A DNA stretch of 64,000 nucleotides from Deinococcus aquaticus (GCF_028622095.1 NZ_CP115165.1:1091001-1155000); one strand, 5' to 3'. Shown: positions 8,822 through 18,810, counted from the stretch's first letter. Made by a program: numbers and translations. Notes: a model not told the origin generated them from the letters alone.

Positions 8822-9474
8822 GACGCCTCAGCATCCCACACCCGCGCCAGGGCCTGCGCGATCAGCAGGTCGCCGGGTGTGGTGACTTTCAGCAGGCGGG
8901 CGTCGCCGGGCACCAGGGCCACGGGCTGCCCCGCGCGGGCGATCAGGCCCGCGTCGTCGGTGGCGGCGTGGGCGTCGGCCAGCGCGGCCTCGTGCGCGGC
9001 GATCAGGGCCGCGCGCCGGAAGGCCTGCGGGGTCTGCACGGCCCACAGGCCCTCGCGGGGCGTCAGGGTACCCCAGCCGCCCGTCTCGCTGGCCCGCACC
9101 AGCGTGTCGGCCACGGGCAGCGCGGCGGTGGCGGCCCCGACCTCCTGCACGGCGGCCAGCAGGTCGCGGATCACTCGCGAGGGCAGGAAGGGCCGCGCGG
9201 CGTCGTGAATCAGGACCACGTCGGCGTCCGTGGCGCGCAGCAGCGCCAGCACGCTCGCCTGCCGCGTGTCGCCGCCCAGCACGGACCTGCCCGGCACGTC
9301 GCCCGGCAGGTCCAGCCCGGCCGGCAGGGCGATCAGGACCTCGTGCACGTGCGGGGCGAGCGCGGCGGCCGAGCGGCCCAGCAGCGTGCGGCCCTCGACC
9401 GGCACGAACGCCTTGGGGCCCAGGCCCAGGCGGGTGCCGGACCCGGCCGCCGGGATCAGCGCCGCGACCTTCAC
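8818..9474 (-). CDS. ispD: 2-C-methyl-D-erythritol 4-phosphate cytidylyltransferase
   Basis: IspD transfers CMP to methylerythritol phosphate. The 218-residue product has the nucleotidyltransferase loop IPAAGSGTRLGLGPKAF near residue 7, the metal-binding IHDAARPFLP near 95 and VQTPQAFRRAALI near 140, all family landmarks. It overlaps ubiX upstream and ispE downstream by four bases each, forming a tight three-gene operon. Confidence 0.97.
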   Translation of the reverse strand: MKVAALIPAAGSGTRLGLGPKAFVPVEGRTLLGRSAAALAPHVHEVLIALPAGLDLPGDVPGRSVLGGDTRQASVLALLRATDADVVLIHDAARPFLPSRVIRDLLAAVQEVGAATAALPVADTLVRASETGGWGTLTPREGLWAVQTPQAFRRAALIAAHEAALADAHAATDDAGLIARAGQPVALVPGDARLLKVTTPGDLLIAQALARVWDAEAS

Positions 9475-10037
9475 GGCGTGTCCTCACGCCAGCGCTGGAA
9501 ACCCGGCACGTCCAGCCCAAACTGATCGAGCACCCGCGCCGTCACGAAGTGCAGCAGTTCCTCCACGCTGCGCGGCGCGTGGTAGAAGCCTGCGCTGGCC
9601 GTCATGACCGTCGCGCCCGCGTCGTGCGCGGCCAGCATATTCAGCAGCGCCGGGCGCGGCAGCGGATCCTCGCGCAGCACCAGCACCAGCGGGCGCCGTT
9701 CCTTGAGGGTCACGTGCGCCGCGCGGGCCAGCAGGTTGTCCGCGAAGCCGTGCGCGACCTTCGCCAGCGTGCCCGCGCTGCACGGCACGATCAGCATGCC
9801 GTCCGTGCGGAACGACCCACTCGCCACGCCCGCCGCGAGGTCCCGGTCGTCATGCACGTGCGAGGCCAGCGCCGTCAGGTCCGGCAGTTGCGGCCCGCTG
9901 CCCTCGGCCGTCATGACCCGCTTGGCGCCGCTGGACACGATCAGGTGCGACTCCACGTTCAGGTCATGCAGGGCGTGCAGGACCGCGTGCGCGTACGGAA
10001 TGCCGCTTCCACCGGAAACACCGACCACCAGCTTCAT
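9471..10037 (-). CDS. ubiX: UbiX-type flavin prenyltransferase
   Basis: UbiX makes prenylated FMN, the cofactor of UbiD decarboxylases. The 188-residue protein begins MKLVVGVSGGSGIPYA, the FMN-binding SGxSG-type loop, and carries IVPCSAGTLAKVAHGFADNL near 104 and VLREDPL near 140, which match the family. TAGGGT lies 6 bases before the ATG, so the operon probably starts as a leaderless mRNA here. No ubiD gene is visible nearby. Grouping with ispDE makes sense because UbiX uses dimethylallyl phosphate. Confidence 0.93.
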   Translation of the reverse strand: MKLVVGVSGGSGIPYAHAVLHALHDLNVESHLIVSSGAKRVMTAEGSGPQLPDLTALASHVHDDRDLAAGVASGSFRTDGMLIVPCSAGTLAKVAHGFADNLLARAAHVTLKERRPLVLVLREDPLPRPALLNMLAAHDAGATVMTASAGFYHAPRSVEELLHFVTARVLDQFGLDVPGFQRWREDTP

Positions 10038-10110
10038 GCGCGCACCCTAGCAGGGCCGCCGCCGGGCGCGCTGTACGCCTGCACCCAGCGGCCACGCCCA
10101 GAATGGAGCT

Positions 10111-12261
10111 TCAGGGAGTGGCTTGCGGTTCGGCATCCGGGTCGTCGCGCCGCACCCGCCGCGCGTGCCGCACCTCGGCTGTCACGAAGGTCAGGGTGTT
10201 CAGCACGTACGTCAGGATCAGGGCGCTCAGCAGCGCCGCCTGCGACCCCGCCTGCTCCAGGAACGGCAGGTTCGGGAAGAACACCAGCCCCGTCGCGGGG
10301 GCCAGCGCCGCCATCACGCTGCCCCACGACAGCAGCAGCATCCCGCCCCAGGGGCTGTCCAGCACGCCCGCACCGGGGAGCGCCAGGGCCAGCAGCCGGA
10401 AGCCCGGCGGGCGCGAGCGGCGCAGCGGCGTGACCGTGCGCGGCAGCAGCAGCGCCAGCGCCAGCAGCGCCGTCAGGGCTGCCGATGCCAGCAGCGCCGC
10501 CGACACCCGCGTGCCCACCGCCGGGTTGCCCAGCAGGCCCGCCGGGTCACTCAGGGCCGCGCGCAGCGTGACGCTCAGGTCGCCCGTGACGGCCCGCGTC
10601 ACGCTGCGCTGGTCCGGGTAGCACAGGCGCGGCTCGCCCGGACGGTTGGTCCGCTGGAACTCCAGGGACGCCAACCCCGGATTCAGGCCTAGGTTGAACG
10701 CGGCGGCACTCAGGTCCGGGTTGTCCGACAGCGCCGCGCGGTACAGTTCGCGCGCCTGCGGTTCGTCGCCGCGCACCTGTGCGATCACGCCCAGGTTGTT
10801 GCGGGCGCAGGCGTCGGGCAGCGCCTGCGTGTACAGCGTGCGCGCCAGGCTGTTGTCGCCGTCCAGCTGCGCGGCCAGCCCGCTCAGCAGCGCGGCGTCC
10901 GGGCCGGGGCGCAGCGTCAGGTTCGCCAGCTGCGCGTTCCACCAGCCGCCCCCGTACGTGCCGCTGGACAGCGCCGGGGACTGCAACTGCACGCTGACCT
11001 GACTGGCCCACTGCACGCCGCCCACCGCGCCCACCAGCGCCGCGCCCAGCAGGGTCAGCAGCAGCCGCTCGCCGGGCGACGCGTACGCCACGAACACCCG
11101 CCGCGCCCGCGACAGCGGATGCCGCAGCCACGAGCGGTACCGGCCGCCCAGCGCGCGGGTATCCTCCCGCTGGGCGGGCCACGCGCGGGCCGCCACGGTC
11201 AGCAGGGCCGCCAGCAGCGTCAGCAGCAGTGCCGCCGCTGTCAGGCGCGCCGCGCCGCGCACGCTGTTCAGGCCCTCGGGACCCAGGTTGTACAGCGTGC
11301 CGCCGCGCAGGGACCGCGTGAACTGCCGCCACTCCTCGGCCTCACCCTCGCGGCCCTGCTGTTCCAGAATCTGCGCGTAGCGGGCGTACAGCGCCGGGCC
11401 GCCCTGAAAGCGGGGGTGCAGCTCGCGCAGGTACGTCATCCAGATGTCCGCGCGGGCCAGCCGGTTCTGTTCCAGCAGCGTGCCCACGTACCCGCTGGGA
11501 TTCCCGAACGCGCCCAGCGCCGACCGGGAGATCGGGATGTCCGGGTCCACGCCGCGCGCCGCTGCGTCCCGCCGCGCCCGGTCCAGCGCCAGGTCCGCCG
11601 CCGACGGGAAGCCCGCGCCGTCCAGCCGGGCCGCCAGCTGCACCCAGGCCGGGAACGGCACGCTGACGTTCAGGGCGCGCCGCACGGCACTCAGGGCCGC
11701 GTACGGGTCACCCGGACTGGCCTGCGCCTGCCGCAACGCCAGGAACGGATTCAGCGGGTCCTGCGCGGCCGCCGCCTGCACGTCGGCGGGGAGCACGCTG
11801 TCGGCGGCGCGGGCCAGCCAGCCGGTCACGGTCGCGTCGGGCGGGAACACCACGCGTTCCTGCACACTCAGGGTGCCGGTCTCGCCGGACAGCGTGAAGC
11901 GTTCGTTCACGCCGCTCAGTTGCGTCGTCACGCGCACAACGCCCCCCGAGGCGTCCAGCGAGGTGACCAGTCCCGGCAGGTCCGCGCGGCCCAGCGGCGT
12001 GCCCGTGGCGCTGCTGTACGCGAACACCACCGGCCCCACGCCCAGGTACACGGTCTCGCCGACTTCCAGCGGCCCGGACAGGCTGCCCAGCGCGTCCGGG
12101 TACGAGCGGGACCACAGCAGCTGCGCGCCGTTCTCGGAGCGCAGCGTGCGGTCCTCCAGCACGGCCGTTCCCTGCGCCGTCCCGGTCAGCCCGGCGGTCA
12201 GCAGGCCCACCAGCAGCGCGCTCCGCCGGCCGCGCCGCACCCCGCCGCGCCGCACGTTCAC
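10111..12261 (-). CDS. Large TPR membrane protein of unknown function
   Basis: The 716-residue protein starts at a GTG sharing GTGA with the stop of the plsY-like gene. An N-terminal signal sequence (about residues 10-30, ALLVGLLTAGLTGTAQG) leads to a beta-rich segment (YPDALGSLSGPLEVGETVYL). A TPR-like helical region follows, with ARNNLGVIAQVRGDEPQARE near residue 485 and AAFNLGLNPG after it. Several hydrophobic helices lie around residues 360-450 and at the C-terminus. A tetratricopeptide scaffold exposed outside the membrane is likely. No enzyme motif is visible. Confidence 0.8.
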   Translation of the reverse strand: MNVRRGGVRRGRRSALLVGLLTAGLTGTAQGTAVLEDRTLRSENGAQLLWSRSYPDALGSLSGPLEVGETVYLGVGPVVFAYSSATGTPLGRADLPGLVTSLDASGGVVRVTTQLSGVNERFTLSGETGTLSVQERVVFPPDATVTGWLARAADSVLPADVQAAAAQDPLNPFLALRQAQASPGDPYAALSAVRRALNVSVPFPAWVQLAARLDGAGFPSAADLALDRARRDAAARGVDPDIPISRSALGAFGNPSGYVGTLLEQNRLARADIWMTYLRELHPRFQGGPALYARYAQILEQQGREGEAEEWRQFTRSLRGGTLYNLGPEGLNSVRGAARLTAAALLLTLLAALLTVAARAWPAQREDTRALGGRYRSWLRHPLSRARRVFVAYASPGERLLLTLLGAALVGAVGGVQWASQVSVQLQSPALSSGTYGGGWWNAQLANLTLRPGPDAALLSGLAAQLDGDNSLARTLYTQALPDACARNNLGVIAQVRGDEPQARELYRAALSDNPDLSAAAFNLGLNPGLASLEFQRTNRPGEPRLCYPDQRSVTRAVTGDLSVTLRAALSDPAGLLGNPAVGTRVSAALLASAALTALLALALLLPRTVTPLRRSRPPGFRLLALALPGAGVLDSPWGGMLLLSWGSVMAALAPATGLVFFPNLPFLEQAGSQAALLSALILTYVLNTLTFVTAEVRHARRVRRDDPDAEPQATP

Positions 12262-12824
12262 GCGGGCCCTGCCGGGCGCAGCAGCAGGTGCAAGCTGCGC
12301 GCCGCCATGGCCGCCCCGCCCGCCAGCAGTTCCGGCAGGCCCCCGTACCGCGCGGCCACCAGTAGTCCCACCGGCACGGCCACCGCCGCCGCGAACGGCA
12401 CGGCGTTCAGGCCCACGCGCCGCTGCCCCCACGCCCGGTACGCCGGAATGACCAGCGCGGCCGTGCCCAGCAGGGCCAGCAGCGTCAGCGGCGCCAGGAC
12501 CGCCAGCGCCCCCAGCAGCGGCGCGATGCCCGCCCCACCCCGGAACCGGAAGAACACCGGGTAACAGTGCCCCAGCACCACGCCCAGCACGGCCAGCCAG
12601 CCCAGTTCCGGAGCAAACTGCCGTGCGATCAGGGCCGCCAGCACGCCCTTCAGGATGTCGCCGCCCGTCACCAGCGCCGCCGCCGCCGCGCCGTACTGCC
12701 GGTACGTGCCGCTCCCGCCGGGCAGGTCACGCTCGCGGATGTCCGCGCCTCGCGCGCGGGAGTACAGCACGCCCGACACCAGCGAACCCAGCAGGTAGGA
12801 GGACAGCAGGATCAGGGCGGGCAT
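12258..12824 (-). CDS. PlsY-like glycerol-3-phosphate acyltransferase, divergent
   Basis: A 188-residue protein with about five membrane helices, the size of PlsY, which acylates glycerol-3-phosphate with acyl-phosphate. Family landmarks are recognisable: GSLVSGVLYSRARGADIRE at residue 13, GGSGTYRQYG where PlsY has GSGNxGATN, and GHCYPVFFRFRGGAGIAP where PlsY has GHxFPVFLxFKGGKGVAT. The Asn and Lys positions usually conserved in these motifs are changed, so activity is uncertain; it may be a paralogue. It is coupled by a GTGA overlap to the TPR membrane protein. TAGAAT lies 9 bases before the ATG. Confidence 0.75.
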   Translation of the reverse strand: MPALILLSSYLLGSLVSGVLYSRARGADIRERDLPGGSGTYRQYGAAAAALVTGGDILKGVLAALIARQFAPELGWLAVLGVVLGHCYPVFFRFRGGAGIAPLLGALAVLAPLTLLALLGTAALVIPAYRAWGQRRVGLNAVPFAAAVAVPVGLLVAARYGGLPELLAGGAAMAARSLHLLLRPAGPA

Positions 12825-12905
12825 ACGCGCGGCATTCTACCCGGCTTCCGCACGGTGCCGCCCGGTGCGGAAGCGGATGGACCGGTGGCTGGCGGGGCCG
12901 GGTTC

Positions 12906-12911
12906 TACACT
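12906..12911 (+). promoter_or_regulatory. -10 box of leaderless thiF-like gene
   Basis: TACACT lies six bases before the ATG at 12918 with no ribosome binding site between them. Confidence 0.5.
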
Positions 12912-12917
12912 CGGCGC

Positions 12918-13715
<798 letters not shown>

Positions 13716-13741
13716 CGTTCGCCTGGGGCGGCGTTCACCGC

Positions 13742-13769
13742 TTGACGGGTATCAATAGTGTGTTAGTGT
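13742..13769 (+). promoter_or_regulatory. Promoter of the HU gene
   Basis: TTGACG and TAGTGT are separated by 16 bases in an AT-rich stretch, unusual for this GC-rich DNA. The HU start codon lies about 50 bases downstream, after a GGAGG ribosome binding site. Confidence 0.6.
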
Positions 13770-13819
13770 TCATTTGAGCCAAAAATTCATTGCTCAATTC
13801 AGTTCCCGGAGGTTCCCGC

Positions 13820-14173
13820 ATGGCCAAGAGCACCAAGCCCGCCGCGAAGAAACCCGCCACCCGCCCGGCCAAAGCCGCCCCGAAGGCTGCCGACGCCGGG
13901 AAGATCGCCAAGACGCAGATCATCGACATGGTCGCCGAGCGTACCACCCTGAACAAGAAACAGGCGGGCGAGGCGGTCAGCACCCTGGTCGACTGCGTGA
14001 TCGGCGCGCTGCGCAGCGGCACCAGCGTGGGACTACCGGGCCTGGGAACGCTGAGCATCGCACAGACCGCCGCCCGGACCGGCGTGAAACCCGGCACCAG
14101 CGAGCGCATCACCATTCCCGCCGGGAAGAAGGTGCGCTTCAAGGTCGCCACCACCCTCAAGGGCGACCTGTAA
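13820..14173 (+). CDS. hup: HU-type nucleoid protein with basic N-terminal tail
   Basis: HU bends and compacts DNA. The 117-residue protein is longer than the usual ~90: about 30 N-terminal residues rich in Lys, Ala and Pro ([20 protein letters not shown]) precede the histone-like domain that begins near [11 protein letters not shown]. Such a tail is typical of Deinococcus HU and resembles eukaryotic histone tails. The DNA-binding arm is centred on [19 protein letters not shown]. The ATG at 13820 is chosen for its GGAGG site 7 bases upstream; an upstream in-frame ATG at 13790 lacks one. Confidence 0.95.
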   Translation: MAKSTKPAAKKPATRPAKAAPKAADAGKIAKTQIIDMVAERTTLNKKQAGEAVSTLVDCVIGALRSGTSVGLPGLGTLSIAQTAARTGVKPGTSERITIPAGKKVRFKVATTLKGDL

Positions 14174-14197
14174 CAGCCGCCTGACCGCCAGTTGGGC

Positions 14198-14240
14198 CAG
14201 AGGGGGGCCGGGACCGCGTGTCCCGGCCCCCCTCTGTTGT
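14198..14240 (+). terminator. Terminator after the HU gene
   Basis: A 17-bp perfect stem CAGAGGGGGGCCGGGAC/GTCCCGGCCCCCCTCTG with a 5-base loop, followed by TTGT. It separates HU from the converging gene on the other strand and may serve both. Confidence 0.8.
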
Positions 14241-14245
14241 CCCTG

Positions 14246-14812
14246 TTACGGGTGTCCTGAGCGGCGGGGGCGGCCCAGCCACTGTTCCAGTTGCCCGCCG
14301 GGGTGCAGGCGGTGGGCGTGCAGGGTCACGCGGGCGTGCGGGTCCAGCCCCTGTTCCAGCCACTGGGGCAGGGGCAGGCGGTCGAGTTCGTCGGCGAGGT
14401 TCAGCTGTTCGCGCACCTGCCCGGCCTGCACGACCAGCAGGGTGCCGTTCGTCCAGTTCAGCAGGGCGCGTCCCAGCGCCGCCGGGGCCTGCGGGCGGGG
14501 CGTGCCGGGCAGCATCAGGGCGTGCCGGGCCAGTTCCAGGGGAACGCCGCGCAGCGTGCCGCCGTCACTCCAGGGGGAGGCGCGCACCTGCCGCCCGGCG
14601 CAGCGGTAGGTCAGGTGTGCACCCAGCAGGCGGGCGCTGTCGTGCAGCACGGCGCCCAGCGTGTCTGGGGGGGTGCGGGCGTGCAGGTGCAGCAGCCGGG
14701 CGTCCAGGCGGCCCAGGGCCGCGCCGCGCATCTCGGCCGCCCACTGCGGCGGGTAGAAGGCGACGGTCAGGTGGGTGCTGGGGCCGCCCTGCTGGGCGGG
14801 ATGGGAATCCAT
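14246..14812 (-). CDS. Hypothetical protein
   Basis: A 188-residue product starting MDSHPAQQGG, with GGAAGG five bases before the ATG; open reading frame further upstream has no such support. Features include HLTVAFYPPQW, LLHLHARTPPDTL, ARLLGAHLTYRCAG and LLNWTNGTLLVVQAGQ. The pattern suggests a soluble alpha/beta protein. No family recognised and no signal peptide. It converges on the HU gene. Confidence 0.7.
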   Translation of the reverse strand: MDSHPAQQGGPSTHLTVAFYPPQWAAEMRGAALGRLDARLLHLHARTPPDTLGAVLHDSARLLGAHLTYRCAGRQVRASPWSDGGTLRGVPLELARHALMLPGTPRPQAPAALGRALLNWTNGTLLVVQAGQVREQLNLADELDRLPLPQWLEQGLDPHARVTLHAHRLHPGGQLEQWLGRPRRSGHP

Positions 14813-15087
14813 GCGTACCTTCCAGGGGGGTGTGCGAGAGGACGGTGGGGTGAAGCGGTGAGCGTGAAGGTGGCGGGCCGGTCGGTGGCAGCAGGCAGTG
14901 GCCGCCCAGGGCGCGCCGTGGGGTTGAGTTGTGGATGCCCCCATGCTGACACGTCCGGCGGCCCGGGTGTGCCGCAGGCACCGGGCGCCCGCGCGTGCAC
15001 CCGCATGGGTCACCCCCGCACGGCACCCGCGTGAAATGGTGGGGGCGGGCGTGGGTGGCGGCGCGCGCCCCTGCTACCCTGCTTTGC

Positions 15088-15492
15088 ATGACTGACGCTG
15101 CTGTTCGCGCGAAACTCACGGCCCTCGTTCCGGCCCTGCGGCATTTTCACGCCGCGCTGCTGGACTTCACGAAAAGTGATTACGAGTTCCTGAACGGCCC
15201 GGTCGGTGGGCCGTTCGAGCTGTACTCGCTGGTGATGAACCACCCGCAGTTCCAGTGGCTGCGGCCCCTGTCGGGCCTGATGGCCACGCTGGACGAGGTG
15301 CTGGACGCTAAGGACACGACCCTGACCGAACGGAACGTGACCGACATCCGTCAGGCGCTGGGACTGCTGTTCGCCGAGACCGACACGCGCTTCGCGGAGT
15401 TCCGGGGCGGATACAACCGCGCCCGCACGGACCTGCGTGTCCGCGAGACCGAGGCGAAGTGGCGCGAGATCCTGCACAGCCTGGAAGCCTGA
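15088..15492 (+). CDS. Hypothetical helical protein
   Basis: A 134-residue protein beginning MTDAAVRAKLTALVPALRHF. It is predicted to be almost wholly helical, with SDYEFLNGPVGGPFELYSLV, PQFQWLRPLSGLMATLDEVL and a charged C-terminus RVRETEAKWREILHSLEA. TACCCT lies seven bases before the ATG with no ribosome binding site, so it is probably leaderless. It is 12 bases upstream of pth and likely cotranscribed. Function unknown. Confidence 0.8.
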   Translation: MTDAAVRAKLTALVPALRHFHAALLDFTKSDYEFLNGPVGGPFELYSLVMNHPQFQWLRPLSGLMATLDEVLDAKDTTLTERNVTDIRQALGLLFAETDTRFAEFRGGYNRARTDLRVRETEAKWREILHSLEA

Positions 15493-15504
15493 GGACCGCC
15501 GCCC

Positions 15505-16227
15505 GTGAAACTGGTGGTGGGCCTGGGCAATCCGGGGGTTGGGTACGCGCAGACGCGGCACAACGTGGGCTGGCTGGTCGTCGACGAGGTCGCGCGCCGC
15601 GCCGGGGCCACGTGGCGCAAGGAAGGCAAGGACGCCGAGGTGGCCGAGGTGCGCCTGGGACCGGGGGCGGGCGAGAAGGTGCTGCTGGTCAAACCGCTGA
15701 CGTTCATGAACGCGTCGGGCAAGGCGGTCACGCCGCTGATGTCGTTCTACAAGCTGGACGGCGCGGACCTGCTGGTCGTGCAGGATGACCTGGACAGTCC
15801 GTTCGGGCTGCTGAAGCTCCGCATGGGTGGGCGGCACGGCGGGCAGAACGGCCTGCGGGACATCATCCGGCTGCTGGGGCACGAGGCGTTCGCGCGCCTG
15901 AAGATCGGCATCTCGCGGCCCCCGGCGGGCTGGGCGGTGCCGGACTGGGTGCTGAGCCGCTGGCGTGAGGAGGAGAAGGGTGACCTGACCGAACTGGTGC
16001 GGCTGGGCGCGAACGCCGTCGGGGTCTGGGCGGCGTCCGGGCTGGCTGAGGCGCAGGGGCAGTTCAACGGCACGGACCTGCGCCCGCCGCCTCCACCCCC
16101 ACCCCCGAAACCGGCATCCCCGAAACCCGCGCCTGCGTCCGTCCCGTCAGCAGGGACCACGCCGGTCAGCGCGCCGGGCGGGGCGGGGCATACTGGCGGG
16201 CATGTCGAAAACCCGGAAGAAGGATAG
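15505..16227 (+). CDS. pth: Peptidyl-tRNA hydrolase with proline-rich tail
   Basis: Pth frees tRNA from prematurely released peptidyl-tRNA. The 240-residue protein starts at GTG with [21 protein letters not shown], which holds the catalytic His (HNVG, near residue 20), then [13 protein letters not shown] near 63 and QDDLDSPFG near 93 with [13 protein letters not shown] near 112. A normal Pth ends near residue 195; here about 40 residues of proline and alanine follow. The tail reads 26 bases into the next gene, so the two are translationally coupled. Confidence 0.95.
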   Translation: MKLVVGLGNPGVGYAQTRHNVGWLVVDEVARRAGATWRKEGKDAEVAEVRLGPGAGEKVLLVKPLTFMNASGKAVTPLMSFYKLDGADLLVVQDDLDSPFGLLKLRMGGRHGGQNGLRDIIRLLGHEAFARLKIGISRPPAGWAVPDWVLSRWREEEKGDLTELVRLGANAVGVWAASGLAEAQGQFNGTDLRPPPPPPPPKPASPKPAPASVPSAGTTPVSAPGGAGHTGGHVENPEEG

Positions 16228-17290
16228 GAAGGCTCCCTCCGTCCCCGAACTGCGCCTGGACGTGCTGATGCACCTGTCGGACCTGCCCGGCGTGCCCGGA
16301 CAGGAGGACGCCGTGCGTGACTTCGTGCTGGCCGAACTGGAAGGACTGGCCGACGAGGTCCGCGTGGACGCCATGGGCAACGTGATCGCCCGCCGCGCCG
16401 CCCGCCCGCCCAGGAAGGGCGAGGTGGCCGAGCGCGTGATGATCAGCGCGCACATGGACGAGATCGGCTTCCTGGTGCGCTTCATCGACGACCGGGGCTT
16501 CCTGCGCGTGCAGGCGCTGGGCGGTTTCGACACCCGCAACCTGTTCGCGCGTGACGTGACCGTGCACGCGCGCGGCGGGGCGCTGCCCGGCATCCTGACG
16601 CCCGGCGGCAAGCCCGTGCACATCGCGACTCCTGAGGAACGCAAGAAGATCCCGGAAGTCAAGGAGTTCTTCATCGACCTGGGCCTGAGCGCCGACGAGG
16701 TCCGCGCGCAGGTGCGGATCGGGGACATGGTCACGCTGGATCAGTCGGCCCGCCGGGTCGGGCGGCTGGTGTGCGGCAAGGCCATGGATGACCGCGCCAG
16801 CGTGTTTCTGCTGCTCGAAACGCTGCGCGCCCTGCGCGGCCAGGACCTGCGGCACGAACTGATCGCGGTGTTCAGCACCCAGGAGGAGGTCGGTCTGCGC
16901 GGCGCGATCACCGCCGCGTACGGCGCTGAGCCCACGGTTGGCATCGGTCTGGACGTGACACTGGCTGTCGACACGCCCGGCGTGGCCCCGGACGAGGCCG
17001 TGACGCAGGTGGGCCAGGGCATCGGCATCAAGGTGTTCGATTCCAGCATGATCTCGCACCGCGCGCTCGTCGAGCAGTTCTGGGATCTGGCGCAGGACCG
17101 GGGCATTCCCGCGCAACTGGAGGTGCTGGCCCTGGGCGGCACGGACGGCGCGGCCATCCAGCGCAGCCGGGGCGGCGTGCCCACCCTGACCCTCAGCCTC
17201 CCCACCCGCTACATCCACACCGTCGTGGAGGCCGTGCACGAGACCGACCTGCGCGCCGGGGTGGACCTGCTGGTCGCGTACCTGCGCTGA
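16202..17290 (+). CDS. M42 family metallo-aminopeptidase
   Basis: M42 enzymes are large cytoplasmic oligomers that trim peptides using two metal ions. The 362-residue product has a basic start ([10 protein letters not shown]), [12 protein letters not shown] near residue 80 (first metal His and catalytic Asp), [11 protein letters not shown] near 193 (bridging Asp), [10 protein letters not shown] near 224 (catalytic and metal Glu), [12 protein letters not shown] near 248 and [13 protein letters not shown] near 335 (last metal His). All ligands appear intact. Relatives are often annotated as endoglucanase or glutamyl aminopeptidase. Confidence 0.92.
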   Translation: MSKTRKKDRKAPSVPELRLDVLMHLSDLPGVPGQEDAVRDFVLAELEGLADEVRVDAMGNVIARRAARPPRKGEVAERVMISAHMDEIGFLVRFIDDRGFLRVQALGGFDTRNLFARDVTVHARGGALPGILTPGGKPVHIATPEERKKIPEVKEFFIDLGLSADEVRAQVRIGDMVTLDQSARRVGRLVCGKAMDDRASVFLLLETLRALRGQDLRHELIAVFSTQEEVGLRGAITAAYGAEPTVGIGLDVTLAVDTPGVAPDEAVTQVGQGIGIKVFDSSMISHRALVEQFWDLAQDRGIPAQLEVLALGGTDGAAIQRSRGGVPTLTLSLPTRYIHTVVEAVHETDLRAGVDLLVAYLR

Positions 17291-17419
17291 CACGAGCCCG
17301 CCCCTCCCCCCGGACTTGCACTGCCCGGACTTTCACGGTCTGGCCTCCACTGCCCCCGGTGGGGCCGGAAGCCGGGGGGGGTGGAACGCCCCCTCACGGC
17401 GGCGCGTACTGTGGGGCGT

Positions 17420-17977
17420 ATGGAACTGCTCTCCGGTCTGCTGTCCTCGCTGGGCCTGTCGGGCGCGGCGGGCCTGAACGCCTTCGTGCCGCTGCTGCTG
17501 GTGGGCCTGCTGTCCCGTTTCGGGGTACTGGGCCTGAATGAACCCTTCGACCTGCTAGGCAACACCTGGGTGCTGGTGGGCATAGGTGTGCTGGGCCTGC
17601 TGGATTTCGTGGGCGACAAGATTCCGGGTGTGGATCACGCGCTGCACCTGCTGGGCGGCGTGGTGAACACGGCGGCCGGCGCGGTGCTGTTCGCCTCGCA
17701 GTCCGGCGTGGCCGACATACCCCCGGCCCTGAGCATGGCGCTGGGCCTGATCGTGGCGGGCGGCGTGCACGCCACGCGCACGGCGGTGCGGCCGGTGGCG
17801 ACCGCCACGACTGGCGGCCTGGGGAACCCGGTCGTCAGCGGTGTCGAGGACGGTACGAGTGTGCTGCTCAGCGTGCTGGCTGTGTTCGCGCCGGTGCTGG
17901 GAGCCGTGCTGCTGGCCGTGGTGGTCGTGCTGGCCGTGCGCTTCTGGACAAGGCTGCGGCCCCACCGGTTGGTGTAG
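17420..17977 (+). CDS. DUF4126-like membrane protein
   Basis: A 185-residue integral membrane protein with about five hydrophobic segments. It opens with MELLSGLLSSLGLSGAAGLN, and carries LLDFVGDKIPGVDHALHLLG near residue 55 and VHATRTAVRPVATATTGGLG near 117; the DK.P..DH motif and the TR...RP pattern match the DUF4126 family as I remember it. TACTGT lies seven bases before the ATG. Function unknown. Confidence 0.8.
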   Translation: MELLSGLLSSLGLSGAAGLNAFVPLLLVGLLSRFGVLGLNEPFDLLGNTWVLVGIGVLGLLDFVGDKIPGVDHALHLLGGVVNTAAGAVLFASQSGVADIPPALSMALGLIVAGGVHATRTAVRPVATATTGGLGNPVVSGVEDGTSVLLSVLAVFAPVLGAVLLAVVVVLAVRFWTRLRPHRLV

Positions 17978-18046
17978 GTCCGGCTGCGCTGTAGGCCCGG
18001 CAGAGGGTGCGCGGGCTGCACACCTACAGACACCAGAACACCTGAT

Positions 18047-18080
18047 GGCGCGGCCGTCCTTTTCCCGGGGACGGCCGCGC
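18047..18080 (+). terminator. Hairpin in the 17978-18356 gap, possible terminator
   Basis: GCGCGGCCGTCC/GGACGGCCGCGC forms a 12-bp stem with a 10-base loop, 70 bases past the DUF4126 stop. It lacks a T tract. The rest of this 379-base gap holds nothing but the AT-rich promoter of the downstream glnK gene. Confidence 0.5.
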
Positions 18081-18274
18081 GCCTGTGTTGTGCGGTGGCC
18101 GCAGGGGAGGGGAGAGGGGGCTAAGGGCTGGCGCCTGCCACGATTTCGTTCAGCTGCCGTGCAATCTGTACGTGAAATTCGGTCGCACGGGCAGCCCTGG
18201 GCCAACAGAACGCGTTTTTAGGGGAAGATGACGCAATCCGTCCGGCGAAATCTAGCCAAATTGTCAGAAATATT

Positions 18275-18303
18275 TTGACATTCTGCACATCTGTCTCTAA
18301 GCT
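18275..18303 (+). promoter_or_regulatory. Promoter of glnK1-amtB1
   Basis: TTGACA, a 17-base spacer and TAAGCT match the vegetative consensus well. The 60 bases upstream are unusually AT-rich and could be an UP element or a regulator site. The transcript has a leader of about 47 bases ending in AAGGAG before the glnK1 ATG. Confidence 0.8.
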
Positions 18304-18356
18304 CGGGGTATGCAGGGATGCAACCACTGCAAATTGAGCTGCAAAAAGGAGACGCC

Positions 18357-18728
18357 ATGAAACTGGTCACGGCTGTCATCAGGCCCGAGAGGGTCCAGCA
18401 GGTGAAAGAAGCGCTGTTCCAGGCCGGTATCAGCGGCATCACGCTCTCCCGCGTCAGCGGGCACGGCGGCGAACAGGAGATCGTGGAGCACTACCGCGGC
18501 ACCCGCGTCATGGTCGAGTTCCGTGACAAGGTCGAAGTCCGCATGGCCGTCAGCGAACCCTTCGTGCAGGCCGCCATCGAGGCCATCTGCAAGGGCGCCC
18601 GGACCGGCGAGGTCGGCGACGGCAAGATCTTCGTGCAGTCCCTGGACCGCGTGGTCCGCATCCGCACGGGCGAGGAAGGGACGGCGGCCCTGACGCCCGT
18701 CACCGAAACCCGCCTGGCTCCGGCCTGA
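18357..18728 (+). CDS. glnK: PII nitrogen regulatory protein (GlnK type), copy 1
   Basis: PII proteins sense 2-oxoglutarate and ATP/ADP and plug AmtB channels. The 123-residue protein begins MKLVTAVIRPERVQQV and has the second PII signature TGEVGDGKIFV near residue 85. The T loop reads SGHGGEQEIVEHYRGTRV, so the residue aligned with the uridylylated Tyr51 of enteric GlnB is Val. It resembles Thermus PII. AAGGAG precedes the ATG. The downstream amtB and a second glnK-amtB pair show its role in ammonium uptake control. Confidence 0.95.
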   Translation: MKLVTAVIRPERVQQVKEALFQAGISGITLSRVSGHGGEQEIVEHYRGTRVMVEFRDKVEVRMAVSEPFVQAAIEAICKGARTGEVGDGKIFVQSLDRVVRIRTGEEGTAALTPVTETRLAPA

Positions 18729-18810
18729 ACCAACCCGGCCCGACCCAACCCGGCCTGACCCGCCCCCCCTTCGGATCTCCCGACTTCAGGCCCCTCCAAG
18801 GAGAGTGACC

